NCBI GenBank assembly: GCA_945903635.1
Contig: CAMDOT010000026.1
Coordinates: forward strand, 1-40,300
Reading direction: 5' to 3'
Length of the DNA: 40,300 nt
From: Rhizobium sp. Q54
GTDB lineage: Bacteria > Pseudomonadota > Alphaproteobacteria > Reyranellales > Reyranellaceae
Shown: positions 1 to 8,506 of the stretch, one piece after another
Numbering within the stretch: position 1 is the first letter of the stretch
How the letters are laid out: each line of letters starts with the position of its first letter
Notes under the pieces: model-generated
Told to the model about the DNA's origin: nothing
The model's input: the letters and a program-made list of their open reading frames with translations, nothing else
Databases searched by the model: none
Position numbers and translations under genes: made by a program

Positions 1-19
1 GCAGGCAACGATGCTGAGG

Positions 20-73
20 CCCTCCCCCTCCGTCCCCTCCGGGGACACCTCCCCCGATGACGGGGGAGGGGAA
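20..73. repeat. Hairpin-rich intergenic repeat (copy 1)
   Basis: Two back-to-back perfect inverted repeats precede the first gene. GTCCCC (32-37) pairs with GGGGAC (41-46), and CCTCCCCCG (48-56) pairs with CGGGGGAGG (61-69). The order 'CCCTCCGTC, loop, GAC ACCTCCCC, loop, GGGGAGG' recurs at 16945-16989, so this looks like a dispersed palindromic element. It contains no coding sequence. Confidence 0.6.
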
Positions 74-94
74 TGAGAAGAGGACGACACTTCC

Positions 95-1018
95 ATGATC
101 TCCCGTACCGACGTCGAGGCCGCCTGGAGCCTCATCCGCCCGCATGTGCGTCGCACGCCTGTGATCGAACTGCCGGCCGGTTCGCTGGGCGTCGCGTCGC
201 CATTGGCGCTGAAGCTCGAATCGCTGCAGCTGAGCGGTTCGTTCAAGGGGCGCGGTGCGTTCCATAAGCTGCTGGCCTCGAAGGTGCCGGCCGCCGGCAT
301 CGTCGCGGCCTCGGGCGGCAACCATGGCGCGGCCGCGGCCTATGCCGCCCGCGCGCTGGGCCACAAGGCGGAGATCTTCGTGCCCACCGTCGCCTCGCCG
401 ACCAAGGTCGCGCGCCTCAGGAGCTACGGCGCGATCGTGCATCAGATCGGCGCCGTCTATGCCGAGGCCCGCGCCGCCTCAGAGAAGCGCGCGGCCGACT
501 CAGGCGCACTGATCGTGCCGGCCTATGAGGACGAGGTGGTGTTCGCGGGCGCCGGCAGCGTGGCGCTGGAATTCGCCGGGCAGGCCCAGTTCGACACGCT
601 GCTGGTGGCGGTGGGCGGCGGCGGCCTGATCGCCGGCTGCGCCGCGGCGATCGGTGCGGGCACGAAGATCGTGGCCGTCGAGACCGATGGCACGCCGACC
701 CTGCACGAGGCGCTGAAGGCCGGACGACCGGTCGACGTAAAAATCTCCGGCATCGCCGCCGACGCGCTGGGCGCCAGCCGCATCGGCACGCCCAACTTCG
801 AAGTGGCGCAGAAGCTGGTGCGCGAATCGGTGCTTGTGAGCGACGAGGCCGTCCGCGCAGCGCAACGCGCCCTGTGGGAAGAGCTGCGTGTCGTGGCCGA
901 GCCGGCGGGTGCCACCGGCCTCGCCGCCCTGATGTCGGGCGCCTACCGCCCGAGTCAGGGCGAGCGCGTAGCGACGCTGGTCTGCGGCGCCAACACCGAT
1001 CCGGCGTCGGTGGCGTAG
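95..1018 (+). CDS. Threonine/serine dehydratase (PLP fold type II)
   Basis: A 307-residue PLP enzyme of the tryptophan synthase beta/threonine dehydratase superfamily, expected to deaminate threonine or serine to a 2-oxo acid and ammonia in the cytosol. The Schiff-base lysine lies in SGSFKGRGA (about residues 48-56). The phosphate-side loop is SGGNHGAAAAYAA (about 73-85), and the glycine loop that holds the PLP phosphate is VGGGGLIAG (about 172-180). There is no C-terminal ACT domain, so it is the short catabolic or racemase-like type rather than biosynthetic IlvA. The ATG at 95 follows AAGAGGA at a rather long spacing. It converges on the CoA-transferase remnant with only 5 bases between stop codons. 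Substrate (threonine, serine or a hydroxy-amino acid such as hydroxyaspartate) cannot be fixed from sequence. Confidence 0.88.
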   Translation: MISRTDVEAAWSLIRPHVRRTPVIELPAGSLGVASPLALKLESLQLSGSFKGRGAFHKLLASKVPAAGIVAASGGNHGAAAAYAARALGHKAEIFVPTVASPTKVARLRSYGAIVHQIGAVYAEARAASEKRAADSGALIVPAYEDEVVFAGAGSVALEFAGQAQFDTLLVAVGGGGLIAGCAAAIGAGTKIVAVETDGTPTLHEALKAGRPVDVKISGIAADALGASRIGTPNFEVAQKLVRESVLVSDEAVRAAQRALWEELRVVAEPAGATGLAALMSGAYRPSQGERVATLVCGANTDPASVA

Positions 1019-1023
1019 CCGGG

Positions 1024-2932
1024 TCACGGTGTTGTCGCAGGGACTCCCTGCAAACGCGTGAACTGTTGCGCCTCGCTCTCGGTCTCGAAGATGTGCGGCG
1101 CGAGACGGAGCTCCGCGAGGCCCTCGCCGAGCTTCAGGCGCAGGAAGGCGCTGGTCGTGTAGCGCGAGGCCGACGTGTAATAGCGCTGCTCGAGATAGGC
1201 GATCATCGAGAAGTAGGCATCGCTGACGGCCGGATCCAGTTCGAACGCGTCATAGTTCTCGATAAGCGCGACGGACTTGCCGGCCGCATGGCAGGCCCGC
1301 TCCATTTCCTGCCGGATCAGGTCGACGTCCTCGACGGTCCTGACACGGATGCCATTGAAATTCGCGAACAGGATGTTGCGGCCGGCATCGTAGTGGATGC
1401 GGCTCCCCAGGCTTCGTCCCAGCAGCAATTGATCCAGCCCCATCGGCCCGGTGCCGAAGAGGCGCGCATCCATGAGGCGCACGTCGCCGATCAGCGGCCG
1501 GAAATCCATCCGGGCGAGAATGTCGCGCTCGATGTCGATTCCCGGCGCCACCTCGATCAGCTCGACGCCGGCCGCCGAGCGGCGGAGCACACAGCGTTCG
1601 GTGACATAGAGGACGGTCTGGCCGGTCTCGGCCGCCCGGGTTCCGCTGAAGGTGATCTGCTCGACATTGGCCACGAACTTCCGGGTCGTTCCTTCGCGCA
1701 CGATGCGGACAGCGCCGTCTTCGACCGCGATCTGCAGGCCGCCGCTCGTGAACGTCCCGGCAAAGACGAGCTTCCGGGCACTCTGCGAGATGTTGATGAA
1801 GCCACCGGCGCCGGCCAGGTGCGCGCCGAAGCGGCTGACATTGACGTTGCCCGCCGCCATCGTAGAAATCGATCTGCTGGCTGAGCTGGATGACGGCATC
1901 GGCATTGAGGCCCGCGCCGAAATTGGCGCCGCCCTGCGGCATGCCCCCGATGATCCCGGGCTCGGCCGTCAGGGTCACCAGCTTCAGCACATGCTCCTCG
2001 CTCGCGACCGCCGCCACGCCCTCGGGCATGCCGATCCCGAGATTGACCACGCCGCCGGGCGGGAGCTCGAAGGCAGAGCGGCGGGCAATGACCTTGCGCT
2101 CGTCGAGGGCGAGCGGCGTCACCCGGTCCATCGGCACCCGCTGCCGCCCGGAAAAGGCATGGTTGTAGGCCGTGCCGTAGGTCTGCATGTGGTTGGCGGG
2201 ATCGGCGACCACGACGCAGTCGACGAGGATGCCCGGGATCTGGACTTCGCGCGGGCTGAGCGAATCGCTTGCCGCGATGCGCTCCACCTGCACGATCACG
2301 AAGCCGCCCGAGTTCTTCGCCGCCGTCGCGATGGCGAGGCCGTCCAGCGGCAGGGCTTCGCGTTCCATCGTGATGTTGCCCGCGGGATCCGCGGTCGTGC
2401 CGCGCAACAGCGCCACGTGGATGGGGAAGGATCTGTAACGCAGCCAGTCCTGATCGTCGAAGCGCACGACCTCGACGAGATCTTCCACGGTGGCTTCGTT
2501 CAGCTTGCCGCCCTGCAGGCGCGGATCGACGAAGGTGCCCAGCCCCACCTTCGAGATCACCCCGGGACCGCGTGCGGCGATGCTGCGATAGAGCTGCGAG
2601 ATGCAACCGAGCGGCAGGTTGTAGGCTTCGATGCGGCCGTCCAGGGCGAGCGCGCCGAGCTTGGGAACCAGCGCCCAGTGGCCGCCGATCGCCCGCTTGA
2701 CCAGTCCGGGATGCGCCAGCCGGTTGAGGCCACGGTCCTTCGCGTCACCGGGCGCCGCCGCAAAGAGGAGCGTGAGCTTCGACGGCGAGCTGGTTTCGCA
2801 AAACCGTCGCTCCAGGGCGATCAGCAGTTCGTCCGGCGTGCCGATGCCGACGCAGCCCGAAATGCAGACGGTGTCGCCGTCATGAATGATGGCGACGGCT
2901 TCGGCCGCCGAAACGATCTTTTCCCTGGCCAT
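1024..2932 (-). pseudogene. Acetate/propionate CoA-transferase, frame broken
   Basis: Homologue of the YdiF/Pct class of acyl-CoA:carboxylate CoA-transferases, which swap CoA between short-chain acids. The N-terminal part (2932 down to about 1860, start MAREKIVSAAEAV) ends in QQIDFYDGGG. The family normally continues with roughly 15 residues before GNVNVSRFG. Here GNVNVSRFGAHLAGAGGFIN follows at once in another frame and runs to a stop at 1024. The lost stretch and frame change fall at about 1850-1862, where GGCGGCGGGC could have served as microhomology for a deletion. The catalytic-Glu region TAEPGIIGG is present before the break. Either the gene is a recent pseudogene or the assembly has a small error; both halves are otherwise intact and well conserved. 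Stops of this gene and the dehydratase face each other. Confidence 0.8.
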
Positions 2933-3061
2933 CGACGTTCGCCCCCGCCCGCATCAACAGAACCGACCGCTGCAGCCGAAAGCGCCCGCCGGGGGACATA
3001 TCACCCGCCGCTGGTTCGCAAACAAGGGCCGTGGTCGGCGGCGAGCGAGGGTATTGGGTGC

Positions 3062-3493
3062 TTACTTGACCCCCAGCAGTTCGACATCGAAAATCAGCGT
3101 GGCGTTGGGCGGAATGACGCCGCCGGCGCCACGCTCGCCATAGCCGAGCTGCGGCGGAATGATCAGCGTCCGCTTGCCGCCGACCTTCATGGTGGCGACG
3201 CCCTCGTCCCATCCGCCGATGACGCGCTTCATGCCGATGGGAAACTCGAAGGGCTGGCCGCGATCGACGGAAGAATCGAATTTCTTGCCCTTCGCGCCCC
3301 CTTCGGAGAGCCAGCCGGTGTAGTGCATGACGCAGGTCTGGCCGCTCTTGGGGCTCGCGCCCGTGCCGACGGTCGTGTCGATGATTTTCAGGCCTGAATC
3401 GGTCGTCATGACTTTTCCTTGTGTTTGGGCGCCAGCCGGGCTGGCGGCGGCGAGAGCTGCTGAAGCGAGAAAGACGCGGCGGGTTACTGGCAT
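3062..3493 (-). CDS. Exported FKBP-type peptidyl-prolyl isomerase
   Basis: A 143-residue FKBP-family cis-trans prolyl isomerase that helps proteins fold. Residues 1-23 (MPVTRRVFLASAALAAASPA and onward to GAQ) form a signal peptide with a twin-arginine motif, TRRVFLAS, so export through Tat to the periplasm is likely. The mature part is a single FKBP domain: TDSGLKI, GQTCVMHYTGWL, the F-x-F region PFEFPIGMKRVIGGWDEG, then GGKRTLIIPPQLGYGERG and GVIPPNATLIFDVELL. That covers the whole fold with its aromatic pocket (Tyr, Phe, Trp, Tyr). It sits 129 bases upstream of the broken CoA-transferase on the same strand. No partner is obvious. The assignment is firm; the client protein is unknown. Confidence 0.9.
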   Translation of the reverse strand: MPVTRRVFLASAALAAASPAGAQTQGKVMTTDSGLKIIDTTVGTGASPKSGQTCVMHYTGWLSEGGAKGKKFDSSVDRGQPFEFPIGMKRVIGGWDEGVATMKVGGKRTLIIPPQLGYGERGAGGVIPPNATLIFDVELLGVK

Positions 3494-3652
3494 CTGGCAT
3501 TTCCCTGGGAGAGATCGTGCGGGTCAGCAATACGAAACAAAGGCGAGGAAGCCAACCCCGATCGCGGCAGCACGCGTCGCGATCAGATTGCAGGCGACCC
3601 GGTACAAGGGGCGAGGTGGGCGGTCATCCTCGATGTCATCGTCGCCGATGGC

Positions 3653-3770
3653 TTAGGGAATCGGATAGCCCTTCCACACCCATTCGAGCGCGTACGGCAG
3701 CGTCTGCGCCACGGTCGGCCGGTCGACGTGCTTGGCGTTGCGCGCGAACTGGAACCGGTAGGAGCGAGCA
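3653..3770 (-). pseudogene. Remnant: 3' end of an esterase gene
   Basis: Only the last 35-40 codons of an esterase remain. The frame ends NAKHVDRPTVAQTL, PYALEWVWKGYPIP and a stop at 3653-3655. The intact counterpart, ending at 8491, reads NAKHVDRPTVAQTL, PHALEWVWKGYPIP. DNA from 3657 onward matches 8495 onward with few mismatches over about 85 bases. Several differences are synonymous and one changes Tyr to His, which suggests divergence of two real genes rather than a fresh duplication. The fragment abuts the tctC stop codon (3774). It has no start codon or N-terminal domain of its own and is presumably not functional. Confidence 0.85.
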
Positions 3771-3773
3771 GCC

Positions 3774-4742
3774 TCACTCGATCTTGATGCCGGCGGCTTT
3801 GACGAGCGTGGTCCAGCGCTTGTTCTCGCTTTCGATGAACGCCGCGAATGCTTCGGGCGTGCCACCGCCGATCTCGTTGCCGGGCCCGACGATCTTGTCG
3901 CGTAATTCAGGTGTCGTCAGTGCCTTGTTGTAGGCTTCGTTGAGCTTGCGAACGACGGCAGGGGGCGTGCCCTTGGGTGCGATGAGTCCAAGCCAGTTCG
4001 AGAGCGTCACCTGCGGGTAGCCGAGCTCCGCCATGGTCGGTACGTCCGGCAAGCTCGGCAGGCGTTTCTCGCTCGTCACCGCGAGCGCGCGCGTCTTGCC
4101 CGCCTCGATCGACGGCAACGCCGCATAGGTCTGCTCGAACATCATGTCGATCTCGCCGGCGAGGAGGGCGCCCGCCGCCGGGCCGCCACCCTTGTAGGGA
4201 ACGTCGATCATCTCGATGCCGGCGGCCTGTTTGAAGGCCTTGCTGGCGAGATGGTGCGCACCGCCCGAGCCCGCATTGCCGATCGTCAGCGACGCCGGCT
4301 TGGCCTTGGCGGCGGCGACGACATCCTTGAGGGACTTGTAGGGTTTGTCGGCCCTGGTCACGAGCACGAGAGGGGCGCGCTCGATGAGAACGATCGGGAC
4401 GAAGTCCCTGGGGTCGAATCCCATGTTCGGGAACAAGGCGGGGTTGACCGCCAGGGGCCCCATGGCGCCGATGCCGATCGTGTAGCCATCCGGCGCCGCA
4501 CGCGCGAGCGTGGCGTGGCCGATGTTGCCGCTGGCACCGGGGCGGTTCTCGGTGAGGACGGGCTTGCCCAGCTCGGCGGATACCGGCACCGCCAATTGGC
4601 GGGCCCGCAGGTCATTGTTGCCGCCCGCGGCATAGGAAACGACGACCGTAATCGGCTTGGCCGGATAGTCCTGCGCGAACGCGGGCATCGACAGAGCGGC
4701 GCCCGCCATCGCGGCAAGCACCAGGCGCTTCATCCCTTTCAT
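3774..4742 (-). CDS. Tripartite tricarboxylate transporter binding protein (TctC/Bug)
   Basis: A 322-residue periplasmic solute-binding protein of the Bug/TctC family, which presents carboxylates to TctAB membrane subunits or acts as a sensor. The signal peptide is MKGMKRLVLAAMAGAALSMP with cleavage after AFAQ. Family marks are YPAKPITVVVSYAAGGNND, ENRPGASGNIGHA, PDGYTIGIG, and the dicarboxylate-binding VPYKGGGPAAGALLAGEID. GGGAGA lies about 10 bases before the ATG at 4742; a second ATG at 4733 is possible. No tctA or tctB lies nearby. It is divergent from the GntR regulator, with a perfect palindrome between them, and the aconitase gene beyond makes a tricarboxylate (citrate, aconitate or similar) a reasonable but unproven ligand. 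Confidence 0.92.
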   Translation of the reverse strand: MKGMKRLVLAAMAGAALSMPAFAQDYPAKPITVVVSYAAGGNNDLRARQLAVPVSAELGKPVLTENRPGASGNIGHATLARAAPDGYTIGIGAMGPLAVNPALFPNMGFDPRDFVPIVLIERAPLVLVTRADKPYKSLKDVVAAAKAKPASLTIGNAGSGGAHHLASKAFKQAAGIEMIDVPYKGGGPAAGALLAGEIDMMFEQTYAALPSIEAGKTRALAVTSEKRLPSLPDVPTMAELGYPQVTLSNWLGLIAPKGTPPAVVRKLNEAYNKALTTPELRDKIVGPGNEIGGGTPEAFAAFIESENKRWTTLVKAAGIKIE

Positions 4743-4777
4743 GCGGCAATTCTCCCTTCGAGATTTTCTGTATGATT

Positions 4778-4791
4778 TTTATCATGATAAA
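4778..4791. promoter_or_regulatory. Candidate GntR operator (perfect palindrome)
   Basis: TTTATCATGATAAA is a perfect 14-base palindrome in an AT-rich stretch. It is 36 bases upstream of the tctC start and 92 upstream of the gntR start. GntR/FCD regulators commonly bind short AT-rich palindromes in such divergent gaps. A 10-of-14 match is found at 5790-5803 in front of the aconitase gene. Confidence 0.6.
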
Positions 4792-4883
4792 TGGCATTCT
4801 GGATAACGGCAAGTTACCCATGCCGTTCGACGGTGAACGGTACTAATTTTGGCCGACGCCGATCGCGATCGAGGTGTTGTTGA

Positions 4884-5774
4884 ATGGCAAGGCCCAGCCT
4901 GTCTCCGCAGATGACGGCCCGGATCATCGACTACATCCGGGAGCGCGACCTGCAGCGCGACGACCATTTGCCGTCACAGGCCCTGGCCGACGCCTTCCGG
5001 GTGTCGCGTGGCCCCGTCACCGCCGCGCTGCGCGCGCTCGAAGACCTGAACATCGTGCGCGCTGAGCCTAATCGCGGCTTTTTCCTTGCCAAGAGTGCAC
5101 AGGAACTCGTGCGCTTTGCCGCCAAGACCACCGCGGGCGATGGCGAGGCCGAGGACGAAACCTACTTCGCCATCGCCGAGGACAGGCTTTCCGGCAAGTT
5201 GGCCGACCGGGTGAGCGAAAACGAATTGATGCGGCTCTATGGGCTGACGCGCAGCCGGTTGCTGGTGATCCTGCACAGGATTGCGGAAGAAGGCTGGATC
5301 GAGCGTCTGCCGGGCAATGGCTGGGCCTTCCGCCCGCTCCTCACGTCGCGCGCAAGCTACGAGCAGGGCTATCAGTTCAGGGCGGCGATCGAATCCCAGG
5401 CGCTGCTGCTGCCGACCTTTGCCGTGGACAGGAAGGCATTCGTGGCGACCCGCGAGGAGCAGCAATGGCTGCTCGACGGCGGCTACCGGCGCGCTTCGCG
5501 CAACGAGCTGTTCCGCGCCAATGCCGAGTTCCACGAAATGCTGGTCGCCTGCGCGCACAACGATTTCTTCGTCGATGCCGTGCGGCGGGTGAACCGTCTG
5601 CGGCGCCTGATCGAGTATCGCATCACCATCGACCGCTCGCGCCTGCCGCAGCAGTGCCGGGAGCATCTGCGGCTGTTGACGCTGCTCGAAGGCGGCTTGC
5701 GTCAGGAAGCCTCGGAGTTCCTGCGCGTCCACATCGAAGGGGCCAGCGCGATCAAGACGCCGCGGGTCGGCTGA
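4884..5774 (+). CDS. GntR-family regulator with two winged helices and FCD-like domain
   Basis: A 296-residue DNA-binding regulator. Residues 1-70 form a GntR-type winged helix-turn-helix (MTARIIDYIRERDLQ, LPSQALADAFRVSRGPVTAA, LRALEDLNIV, wing at EPNRGFFLA). Residues about 95-150 look like a second winged helix (LADRVSENELMRLYGLTRSR, LLVILHRIAEEGWIERLPGN, GWAFRPLL). The rest (about 155-285) is helical and resembles the FCD ligand-binding domain: YEQGYQFRAAIESQALLLP, FRANAEFHEMLVACAHNDFF, and HLRLLTLLEGG near the end. Standard FadR/FCD proteins have one winged helix and about 230 residues, so this one is longer. It is divergent from tctC and upstream of aconitase on the same strand, so it probably controls both. 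The effector is likely a carboxylic acid. Confidence 0.88.
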   Translation: MARPSLSPQMTARIIDYIRERDLQRDDHLPSQALADAFRVSRGPVTAALRALEDLNIVRAEPNRGFFLAKSAQELVRFAAKTTAGDGEAEDETYFAIAEDRLSGKLADRVSENELMRLYGLTRSRLLVILHRIAEEGWIERLPGNGWAFRPLLTSRASYEQGYQFRAAIESQALLLPTFAVDRKAFVATREEQQWLLDGGYRRASRNELFRANAEFHEMLVACAHNDFFVDAVRRVNRLRRLIEYRITIDRSRLPQQCREHLRLLTLLEGGLRQEASEFLRVHIEGASAIKTPRVG

Positions 5775-5789
5775 CAATGCCAAATTGAC

Positions 5790-5803
5790 ATTATTGAGAT
5801 AAA
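5790..5803. promoter_or_regulatory. Second, degenerate GntR operator candidate
   Basis: ATTATTGAGATAAA in the short gap between gntR and the aconitase gene matches 10 of 14 positions of the perfect palindrome at 4778-4791. The right half-site GATAAA is identical. It lies about 40 bases before the proposed aconitase start, a sensible position for control of that gene. Confidence 0.4.
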
Positions 5804-5842
5804 CTGCAATTCGGAAGCCCTTGGGGAAACCCGGAGGGCGCC

Positions 5843-8506
5843 ATCAGCCAGGCCGAAGCCACAACGCCGATCGCGTCGTTCGAAAGCAGCAACAGGCGCT
5901 TTCGCATCGTCGATCTCGCGGGTGCCGCGGGCGCGGATCTCGAACGGCTGCCGCATATTCACCGCATCCTGCTCGAAAACGTGCTGCGGACCGCGGGGCG
6001 CGACGCGCCCGACGCCGCGTCGGCCATCCTGGGCTGGCTCGCCGCCGGCTACAGCGAAAGCGAGATCCCCTTCCTGCCAGGCCGCGTGTTGATGCACGAC
6101 ACGACTTGCGGGCCGGCGCTGGTCGACATCGCCGCCATGCGCTCGGCACTGGCCGAGGCGGGGATCGACCCGGCACGCCTCAATCCCGTCCTGCCGGTCG
6201 ACGTCTCGACCGATCATTCGATCGGCGTCGATGTCTTTGGCGACCCCGCTGCCGCCGCCCGGAACATGGAGCGCGAATTCACGCGCAATACAGAGCGCTA
6301 CCGATTCATGAAGTGGGCGACCAAGGCGCTGAAAGGGTTGCGCGTGCATCCCCCCGGCACCGGCATCATGCACACGCTCAATCTCGAGCAACTGGCGACC
6401 GTCGTGACCATGGCGGAGCGTGACGGCGTGCAATGGGCGGTGCCCGACACGCTCATCGGCACCGACAGCCACACGCCGATGATCAACGGCATCGGGGTTC
6501 TTGCCTGGGGCGTCGGCGGCCTGGAGGCCGAGAGCGTGCTGTTCGGCATGCCGTTCATGATGCGCGTTCCCGATGTGGTGGGTGTCAGGCTGACGGGCGA
6601 GTTGCGCGAGGGCGTGCTGGCGACCGATCTGGCGCTCAGCGTGACCGAGTGGCTGAGGCGGATCGATCTCGCCGACAAGTTCGTGGAATTCTTCGGTCCC
6701 GGCGTGGCTGCCTTGTCGGCAGGCGACCGCGCGGTCGTGGCCAACATGACACCGGAGTTCGGCGGCAACTCCGGCTACTTCCCGATCGACGGGCAGACGC
6801 TGCGCTATCTGCGCGACACGGGCCGGACTGCCGACCACGTGCAGTTCATCGAGGGTTATGCTCGACGGCAAGGCCTTTGGTTCGATCCGCAAGCCACGCC
6901 GCGCTACAGCGAGCAGATCGACTTCGATCTTGGCGCCGTCGGCGTCAGCGTCGCGGGGCCGCGGCGGCCGCAGGACCGTCTGCCGGCCGGTGCGACGATG
7001 GCGGCGCTGCGCGAAATGCGGGGCGAGCGGCAGACGCCCGCGAGCGGCAGCGCGCCCGGTGACGGCGCCGTGGCCATCGCCGCCATCACGAGCTGCACCA
7101 ACACCTCGGATCCACGCCTGCTGGTCGCGGCGGGTCTCCTCGCTCGCAAGGCGCGGCAAGCGGGCCTCCGGCCACCGTCCTGGGTGAAGACATCGCTCGC
7201 GCCGGGCTCGCCGGCGGCGGCGCTCTACCTCGGGCGCGCGGGCCTGCTCGAGGCTTTCGAGGCGCTGGGTTTCGGTATCGTGGGCTTCGGCTGCACGACC
7301 TGCATCGGCAACTCCGGCCCGCTGACCGCCGAGATCGACCGGGCGGTGGCCGAGCGGCACATCGCACCCGTCGCCGTGCTCTCGGGCAACCGCAACTTCC
7401 CCGGCCGCGTCCATCCCTCGCTGGACGCGGCCTTTCTCGCATCGCCGCCGCTCGTGGTGGCCTTCGCGCTGGCGGGTGACGTCAATCGCAACATCCTCGA
7501 GGATCCGATAGGGCACTCCAATTCGGGCCGTGCGATCCGGCTCCGCGATCTCTGGCCGACAGGCGCCGAGATCGATGCGGTCCTTGGCGAAGCAGCCCGC
7601 CCGGCCGACTACGCCGAGGCTTTCGCCCATGCCACCAGCAACGAGGCCTGGGAGCGCCTCGCGGCACCTGCCTCGCCGCTGTTCGACTGGGACGAGGCCT
7701 CGACCTACATCCGTCGGCCACCGTTCGCGAGCCCGGGCGTTGGCAGCCGTCTGGGCTCGTACGTGGCGCGTCCTCTGATCGTGCTGGGCGACGATATGAC
7801 CACCGACCACATCTCGCCGGCTGGACAGATTGGGCCCGACAGCGATGCCGCGCAGTATCTGATCGAACGCGGTGAGAATGCCCGCGACCTGAACGTCTTC
7901 GCCGCGCGGCGCGGCAACTGGGAGGTCATGATACGCGGCCTGTTCACCAACCGGACCGTCCGCAACCTGCTCGATCCGTCGCTCGCGCCGGGCACCACGC
8001 GGCACATGCCTTCCGGTGAGGTCATGCCGCTGTGGCGGGCCGCCGAACGCTACGCGAGCGAGAGCACGCCGGTCGTCGTCGTGGCAGGCGAACGCTACGG
8101 CATGGGCTCGTCGCGCGACTGGGCCGCCAAGGGAGTGGCCCTGCTGGGCGCGCGCGCGGTTCTCGCCACCAGCTTCGAGCGAATCCACCGTTCGAACCTG
8201 ATCGGCATGGGCGTGCTGCCGCTGCGCTTGCCGGCCGACATGTCTCCACAGGGCCTGGGCCTGCGGGCCGACGACCTGATCGAGATCAGTGCACCGGCCG
8301 ACCAGCTACGCCCGCGAGGATCGGTTGCCGTGCGGATCTTGCGCTCGAATGGCGAGTGCGAGGCCATTGTTGCCACTGCGGCGATCGAGACGTCGCTGGA
8401 AATCGATATCCTGAAGCGCGGCGGAATCCTGCCCCACATTCTCGCCAGGGCATCTGCTGATCGGCAGTTACACGCCCCAGGCAGCATCGCTCACGGAATC
8501 GGATAA
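5843..8506 (+). CDS. acnA: Aconitate hydratase, AcnA-like; apparent ATC start
   Basis: An 887-residue [4Fe-4S] hydro-lyase of the AcnA/IRP type, interconverting citrate, cis-aconitate and isocitrate (or 2-methyl analogues). Cluster ligands are Cys418 in TSCTNTS and Cys484/Cys487 in GCTTCIGNSGPL. Other signatures are LLENVLRTAGRD near the N-terminus, DTLIGTDSHTPMINGIGV, SGNRNFPGRVHP, and the swivel-domain YGMGSSRDWAAKGVALLGAR. No ATG, GTG or TTG occurs in frame between the upstream stop (5795) and GTG at 5981. Starting at 5981 would delete about 46 residues, including most of the conserved LLEN helix. An ATC at 5843, four bases after GGAGGG, gives a normal N-terminus (xSQAEATTPIASFES) and a normal family length. 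The 3' end overlaps the esterase stop convergently by 16 bases. Linkage to TctC and GntR suggests a catabolic paralogue. Confidence 0.88.
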   Translation: MSQAEATTPIASFESSNRRFRIVDLAGAAGADLERLPHIHRILLENVLRTAGRDAPDAASAILGWLAAGYSESEIPFLPGRVLMHDTTCGPALVDIAAMRSALAEAGIDPARLNPVLPVDVSTDHSIGVDVFGDPAAAARNMEREFTRNTERYRFMKWATKALKGLRVHPPGTGIMHTLNLEQLATVVTMAERDGVQWAVPDTLIGTDSHTPMINGIGVLAWGVGGLEAESVLFGMPFMMRVPDVVGVRLTGELREGVLATDLALSVTEWLRRIDLADKFVEFFGPGVAALSAGDRAVVANMTPEFGGNSGYFPIDGQTLRYLRDTGRTADHVQFIEGYARRQGLWFDPQATPRYSEQIDFDLGAVGVSVAGPRRPQDRLPAGATMAALREMRGERQTPASGSAPGDGAVAIAAITSCTNTSDPRLLVAAGLLARKARQAGLRPPSWVKTSLAPGSPAAALYLGRAGLLEAFEALGFGIVGFGCTTCIGNSGPLTAEIDRAVAERHIAPVAVLSGNRNFPGRVHPSLDAAFLASPPLVVAFALAGDVNRNILEDPIGHSNSGRAIRLRDLWPTGAEIDAVLGEAARPADYAEAFAHATSNEAWERLAAPASPLFDWDEASTYIRRPPFASPGVGSRLGSYVARPLIVLGDDMTTDHISPAGQIGPDSDAAQYLIERGENARDLNVFAARRGNWEVMIRGLFTNRTVRNLLDPSLAPGTTRHMPSGEVMPLWRAAERYASESTPVVVVAGERYGMGSSRDWAAKGVALLGARAVLATSFERIHRSNLIGMGVLPLRLPADMSPQGLGLRADDLIEISAPADQLRPRGSVAVRILRSNGECEAIVATAAIETSLEIDILKRGGILPHILARASADRQLHAPGSIAHGIG

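Noticed and set aside
5981..5983. GTG as the aconitase start
   Set aside because: It would remove about 46 residues, including conserved sequence just before LLENVLR, and it has no ribosome site.
5702..8188. Open frame of 828 codons on the minus strand, opposite aconitase
   Set aside because: It is antisense to a gene with complete aconitase motifs, and its product is Arg/His/Gly-rich without domains. GC-rich codon bias leaves such antisense frames open.
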